DNA of 64,000 bases from contig CP142458.1 in NCBI GenBank assembly GCA_038049695.1, positions 43,989,501-44,053,500 of the forward strand, given 5' to 3'. The position numbers and the translations under genes are program-made. The DNA comes from Cinnamomum chago. Lineage: Eukaryota > Streptophyta > Magnoliopsida > Laurales > Lauraceae. Each line of letters opens with the position of its first letter. The first letter of the stretch is position 1. The notes below the pieces were generated by a model that had not been told where the DNA came from, did no database searches, and saw nothing but the letters and a program-made list of their open reading frames with translations. Of the stretch, positions 58,443 through 64,000 are shown piece by piece.

Positions 58443-60343
58443 TGTTAGGGATTTTGTATTTGCAATTTGGTGGATGCATGTGCACTTTAGCATCATTTGA
58501 ATTCTCACACTTGCATTGTTTTAAGAAACCTTGAAATCTAGTTTTATACATGCATAGCTTTTAAGATTTGGAAAAGCTTTTGTTTTATGCATTTTTGGTT
58601 TTAAACTTGGATGCATTAGTTTTGAAACCCAAACTCTTTTGAAAACCTATTTCCTTGTGCATTATATTTGGAAAATCATGTTGAGAATTTAGGTTTGAGT
58701 CTTGCATACATTCTTCACAAAAAGAATCATTTTTGTATGCATTTTCATTTGAAAAGAGTTTTATCAAATCAAGCTAGCCTTTGGTTTTAATCTTTTGAAT
58801 CTCTTTAGGCTTTGGGTGTTTCATGTTTGTAAATGATTTAAAACATGTTTTTTAAGCTTGATTTAGTGGCCCATAAAGATCCCCAAAGAAAATCTTCGAA
58901 AATCCAAGAAATGGAAAAATGGGCTGTTTTTGGCAGGTGTCTCGGTCGACCGAGACTTGCCTCTCGGTCGACCGAGACAACTGTCGGGCGACTGTGCAAT
59001 TTCTGAACTGCAAGCTCCAACGGTCATTTTTTTTTACCGTTGTGCTTTACCGGTCGACCGAGACCCCTCCTGGTCGACCGAGACAACTAGCCGTTGGACA
59101 CTTTTTTGCTATAAAGTCCATTCATTTCCAACCTTTTTCAAGCTTGAAACTTGAACCTTTGAGACCATTTTGGAGCCATTGAAAGGGGATGAAGTTGGAA
59201 AGGCTAGGAGGTCTTTAGGAGAGCTAAAGCTTGGGATTAATGAGTTAAACCTCCAAGTAAGCTCTACCTTTATTAATCATAGTTATGTGCTTTGTTTAAA
59301 CTTTTGGTATATGATAATTAGCATAATAACTATGATGTGTTGAATCCATTCTTCTTCTAATCTTTGGTCTAATTAAGATTGGATTCTTCACCTTTGTTTT
59401 CAATCCAAGTTGTTAACTTTTTAAATCATGCTTAGACAAAATCTTTGTTTTTCTTTCATAGCATGAGTCTTTTACTTGGTTGAAACATTGCTTGTTGTTT
59501 TCATTCATTTAAGCATTAGTAAAATTAATTTGGTTTTGAAAACAACATGCACATGCATCACATGTTCTAAATTAGTCATTTTTATACAACTTGTTAGTTC
59601 TTGATTTTTATGTCATAAACAAGTTGAATTTCATACATGTGATTTGCATAAGACTTCAATCAAATCTTTTATGAGCTTTAAACTTTGAATTGCTTTAAGC
59701 AATATATTGAGAGAGCCTTCGTTTTAAACTTGATTGGAGTCATCACACACACACATCATGAGCATATACTTTTGCATGCATAGAGTGTTTGTGTGAGTTT
59801 GTTTTAAACTTTCATATTAGCCTATTCAAGAGGCAATTTCATTTGAGCTTAAATTGTAATCTCTTAGAGTGATCTTGTAAAGACACTTTCTTAGAGAAAG
59901 CTTTATTTGTAAGGTTATTGCTTAGCCTAAGAAAAGCATTTTGTAAAGGTTATTGCTAAGCCTATAAAAGCACATTGAGAGGTTATTGCTTAGCCTTGAA
60001 AAGCATCTTGTAAAGGTTGTTGTTGAGCCTAGAAAAACAACATTGTATAGGTTATTGCTTAGCCTTTGAAAAAGCATATTAGTGGAAATCCGGTGGGGTG
60101 ATTGGATCACAAGCCGGTAGTGGATGTAGGCACGTTGGCCGAACCACTATAAATATTGTGTCGTGGTGATTGATTTGTGGTGATTGTTTTGTTTAGCTTC
60201 CGCATATTGTATGGTTTATCATCACATGTGACTAGTTTTTGTTAAGATATTAAAATTGGTTTAAATTGGTCACAATTGTAGCTCACCCTATTCACCCCCC
60301 CCCCCCCCCCCCCCTCTAGGGTTAGGATCCTCAAGGACTTTCA
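58443..60343 (+). mobile_element. Solo X LTR (1901 bp)
   Basis: Runs TGTTAGGGATTTTG...AAGGACTTTCA, with the perfect target duplication CTGAT at 58438-58442 and 60344-60348. It is the most complete X LTR in the window and shows the full order: AT-rich U3, four GGTCGACC sites, TATAAA at 59110-59115, 33-bp repeats (59905-60090), GGCCGAACCACTATAAA motif, C run, end. Confidence 0.95.
58943..59115 (+). promoter_or_regulatory. Palindrome cluster and TATA box of solo X LTR
   Basis: CGGTCGACCG at 58943-58952, 58965-58974 and 59051-59060, GGTCGACC at about 59072-59079, an AACGGT/ACCGTT inverted pair around a T run, and TATAAA at 59110-59115. Same order as at 5439-5601. Confidence 0.7.
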
Positions 60344-60348
60344 CTGAT

Positions 60349-60955
60349 TATGTCACAATATATCATAGAACTTCCAAATCATCAATATATTTTCACCACT
60401 TTGTGTCAAACAACTACAGCCTCACCCACAAAAAAGAGTAGAAGAAGACTAAAACCATGAAATTTGATAAGATCACCCCATCCATCTTACTTTTATATAT
60501 TTTTTGTAATTCTTATTAATATGAAATAAAATAGAATTGTTGGTAAAAAAGTGTTACATAACCTTACTTTTATTTATTTATTTTAAGAAACATACCGAAA
60601 TATCTATTACTTTTATTTGATTTGATGCAATTCTAACTTTTCTTAATTAATTGGTGTTTCCTTGAAATTTTGACAATAATCGACGTCATGAGTAATGCAC
60701 ATGTAGAGCACATGAAGATAGATAGAGATATATTTATCTTTTACAAGAAGCAACTTTTAGTCGTCATGAAGAAAGGTAAATGATGATAATTTTATTAATG
60801 GGAGCGCAAGTCAAGAAAACTCAAATTTCAAGTTTCTTTGTAAATAATTTTCATCACAATAATTGTTTTACAAAAATATCATATTTTAAGTTTTTTTATA
60901 AAACTTAAAAATTGTGTATTAATTACTTATTTTAATTATATCTTTTAGGACGGAG
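60349..60955. other. AT-rich spacer
   Basis: No gene or repeat recognised. Confidence 0.5.
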
Positions 60956-62107
60956 GATGTCGTACCTCAGCAGTTGGTGGCTGAGATAGAGTTCCGGCTA
61001 ATGAGTTAACACACCTTGGGTAGTTACAACTGTTGGAGAGACCTAAGAGTTACGAGTTCGGGGATTAGCTACGAACAACTTCCGAGAATTGGGCATCTCC
61101 TTTCGCTTTAGTTGCGCGTAGTCTTCATTTGGAGGACCAAATGTTTTGAGTGGGGGAGAATGTAAGGACCCGACCTCTTAACCCTAGGATTAGCACTAAT
61201 TAATTTCATGATTAGGGTTACTAAGTGATATTAGAGGCCAATCGTGTGTTTTGAGGGATAGAACTTGGTTTGGGTCAGTTTTGGAGAGTTTTGAGAGGTT
61301 TTGTAGATAGTTCGACTTTTAGCAGGCCCAGGTTAAAAATTCAGGTAATTCAGGGGCATTTTGAGAATTTCATGAAATTTGCATCTTTAGCCCAAAAGTT
61401 CAGTCTTCACCTACTCAGTAACTTTTGTATTCAACTTGAATCCATTTGAGGCTTGGAAATCCTCCAATTGACCGATTCCATTATGATTGAAAGACTTTGA
61501 CCAAATGTTCACTTTTGCTCGGGACCTCAAAAGTATGTCAAACTTGGGTTCGTTGGGAAGAGGATTTTGTGGTGGTAAATTTTCCTATTTTGAGTTTCTT
61601 GATCCGATGTCCAGGAAGTCCAGTTTGACCCTCAACACTCTTTTTGAGGTGTCTACCCGTATTTCCAAAAACCACAACTTCTGTCTGCGATTTCCAAAAT
61701 ATTCTGATCTTAGGCTCGTTGGAAAGCTCTCCTCATAACCAACAATTGTTCTTCTTTGACCAAATCCAACCGAGGTCCCACTGACCTTCATTTTCACGTT
61801 ACAAGTTCTACTAAATGTGTAGCAAACTCGCATTGTAACTTTACACTAAATATCTTCACCAAACCCCACCTACCCCTATTTACTTCCTCTCCAACATTTA
61901 CGGCAACACATAATTTCTCTTATCTTGCTTTCTTCTCTTTCTTTATTTCTCCTTCCGTGGCCTCTTGCATATCACCAACTTAAAGTCTCCATTTGCGATT
62001 TTCGGCTACGCCAATTGATTTCTCACCGCCAACTACGCAATATACTTCATTTTGTTGGAAGTAGGTGGGCCTCGTGGATAGGTTTTAAAAACTTTTGACC
62101 CACTTGA
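60956..62107 (+). mobile_element. Chromovirus-like 3' end: internal tail, polypurine tract and LTR start
   Basis: TCATTTGGAGGACCAAATG followed by a purine tract (TGGGGGAGAA) and TGTAAGGACCCGACC at 61161 closely parallels the junction of E1 (TCATTTGGAGGACCAAATG, GGGGTGGAGGA, TGTAAGACCCCGACC). This marks the internal 3' end and the start of a plus-strand 3' LTR. The upstream coding part is not present. The LTR appears to run until a copia LTR begins at about 62108. Confidence 0.7.
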
Positions 62108-64000
62108 TGCAGGGATAAACTATCTATAAGGCTACAAACCCAATCTAGGATCCAAGTCCTCAAACTCATCAACCATGATTAGTAGATAACTCTATCTAGA
62201 AGATAGAAACAACATCCTACAAGCAACCACGAAATCCACAACAAGCAAGGAAGTAGATTATAACTTGGGAGCTTGGTTGTGCTCTAATGCAGAAGTTGAT
62301 CTCTTTCTTTGATGAAGAACTCTTTCACAAATCAAATCAGAATCTCCATGACTAAATCGTCTTCCCCGCTATGACCCTTATCAGATCTCTTTTCACAAGG
62401 AGATGGGTGGGATCTCCAAGCGAGAACAACTAGAAGCTCTAAGGAAACTAGAAGAGAGAAAGGAGGCCGAGCGTGCAATTCTCACTTGTACCTTGGGTTA
62501 TGGGTGTGAATTAGAATGCTTGGAATTAGCATAGCATGGACGTCCAAGGCCTCCCTAATTTATACCAAAAGCAACCTCCACTTACTAATAATTATTAGAA
62601 GTCTACTTCCACAATAATTAGTAACCTTTTATTCTTACTATTACCACTATTAGAAGTCTCACTTCCAATAGAAATAGTAAATTACTATTATCTCAATTAG
62701 AAGTCTCACTTCAAAAGAGATTGGTAACTTTCTAATTCCTTTCCTTTTAGAGTTCAAGTAGAAAAAGTAATTATCTAACAACTTGGGCTAGCGTGAGGAC
62801 CACTAGAGATTCCATAGAAAGTTGGCTCCAATTATGACACCCCGACCCTACATCTCATGTGCAATCCAGGCCCACAGTTAATTGCAAATAACTCCACTAT
62901 ATAAATACAATTGAACTCCAGTCTTAGGAATAAATTACAAGAAGACCCTAAACTTCCCTATGACCATAAGTAGGCCCCTTCATCTATATCCATTGATCAA
63001 TTGGTCTTGTCCACCAAATTGGATCCATATCTTAATATTCTTGAGACCCAATTGAGACCCAATTAATTATAGTGATCATCGCTACCTATCCAATTAACTC
63101 TTAATTGAGATGGGTGCACACTTGCTAATGATAAACTCAGTAATTGACACAAGGGGATAATGAGGATAGATTCCATCTTGACCATCGAATGTTCCTACAG
63201 TCATACTACCACGTGCCCAAGACACTGAGGTGTTGACTTACAACTGGCCTCATTCATTGGTGACTCAAAGAAAATGAATAGACCGAAACTTGAGTCCATT
63301 AATGTCTCAGGATTATAAGCTTTTTGCTATGGAATTATGAGAGCAAACCTTAAAGAAAAGATAGTTTTTGATAAGGTGCTTCTCATGGTCCTTCAATACA
63401 TCCAATGTACCAACATGATGATCCAGAGTCTTACACTCTGATGATTGAGACAAATCACACTATCTCATAGTGATCATAATGCTGCAATCTTGTCAGGAGA
63501 GATGCCTAATCTCATCACTGGTTATGAAACTATTTAAGCATAAGATTTACGACACATGTCGCCTGTATGTGGATCTCATCCATGCACATGTATTACATCT
63601 AATATACTTATGGACTCCGGTTCATCTCATGAACCATCATGTCATTCGTATTGGTTATGTGCAAGAAACAAAACAACATTCATCTCATGAAAGGAAAGCA
63701 TGATTATATTGATAAATAAATAAATAAATCAATTTATTACATCATCCACTGGATTGAGACCATATAATCTAACAATCTCCCACTTAGGTTCAATACCAGT
63801 CTGGGTTGCATCTCATGCCCATCCTATCTACTTGTTGCTCAAAGACTTTGGTAGTCAAAGGCTTAGTAAAGAGATCTACCAGATTGTCTGCAGAGACTAT
63901 CTTGGTGATTGCAATATCAACACTCTGCACAATCTCTCTGACCAAGTGATACTTTCTCTGTACGTGTTTTTGGCTCTTATGGTTCCTAGGTTCCTTGGAC
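62108..64000 (-). mobile_element. Ty1/copia element, 3' end, running off the right edge
   Basis: The minus strand holds the end of RNase H (63790-64000), then a polypurine tract (AAGTGGGAGAT at 63775-63785) and a 3' LTR starting TGTTAGATTATATGG at 63774. The other LTR end is placed at about 62108 (TGCAGGGATAAAC) by eye and is uncertain. Within the LTR a phrase TTAGAAGTCTCACTTC recurs three times at about 62613-62720. Confidence 0.75.
63790..64000 (-). CDS. Copia pol, RNase H C-terminal end (partial)
   Basis: The minus frame gives KEPRNHKSQKHVQRKYHLVREIV-type sequence (the conserved SKHIDIRYHFIRE-like segment of copia RNase H), then DNLVDLFTKPLTTKVFEQ, and a stop 16 bases before the LTR start region. 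RNase H removes the RNA strand during reverse transcription. Only the last ~70 residues lie in the window. Lineage within copia not determined. Confidence 0.85.
   Translation of the reverse strand, partial: SKEPRNHKSQKHVQRKYHLVREIVQSVDIAITKIVSADNLVDLFTKPLTTKVFEQQVDRMGMRCNPDWY

Overview
The window is plant nuclear DNA made almost entirely of transposable elements. Ty3/gypsy chromovirus (Tekay/Del type), Athila-like and Ty1/copia elements, primer-binding sites matching plant initiator-tRNA and Athila types, hAT and Mutator-like elements, and a fragment of a DYW-type PPR gene (a land-plant family) point to a repeat-rich angiosperm. The species cannot be named. No intact host gene was found.

Layout. 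(1) 1-18402: a gag-only, SIRE-like copia derivative (family X) whose 5' LTR runs off the left edge. Its 3' LTR is split by a whole-looking, young, minus-strand Tekay chromovirus (E1, 5727-17163) that carries an extra piece of its own internal region on the right. (2) 18403-19052 and 32887-35738: older unassigned sequence, including a five-unit ~147-bp tandem array and a copia gag scrap. (3) 19053-32886: an Athila-like element (Y) with gag and protease but no recognisable RT or integrase, itself invaded by a solo chromovirus LTR (S1) and a solo X LTR (S2). (4) 35739-42826: a second, incomplete Tekay element (E2). (5) 42827-51188: low-gene DNA with a chain of MITEs sitting in TA microsatellites (one has captured a piece of chromovirus pol), a non-autonomous hAT element and a TRIM. 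(6) 51189-54187: a solo chromovirus LTR (S3). (7) 55678-57241: a long-TIR, Pack-MULE-like element carrying the C-terminal part of a DYW PPR gene. (8) 58443-60343: another solo X LTR. (9) 60956-64000: the 3' end of a further chromovirus, probably interrupted by a copia element that runs off the right edge.

How the parts relate. E1 could supply proteins to related chromovirus LTRs here. X and Y encode structural proteins only, so they would depend on reverse transcriptase and integrase from relatives outside the window. Four solo LTRs with perfect 5-bp target duplications show that LTR-LTR recombination is active. Each LTR family carries its own cluster of GC-rich palindromes. In X these lie just upstream of a TATA box, which suggests promoter architecture evolved in parallel in different families.

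The most notable items are the DYW-carrying Pack-MULE-like element, the MITE that captured chromovirus pol, and the family-specific palindrome clusters. I saw no CRISPR array, rRNA or tRNA gene, and no convincing new multi-gene system.
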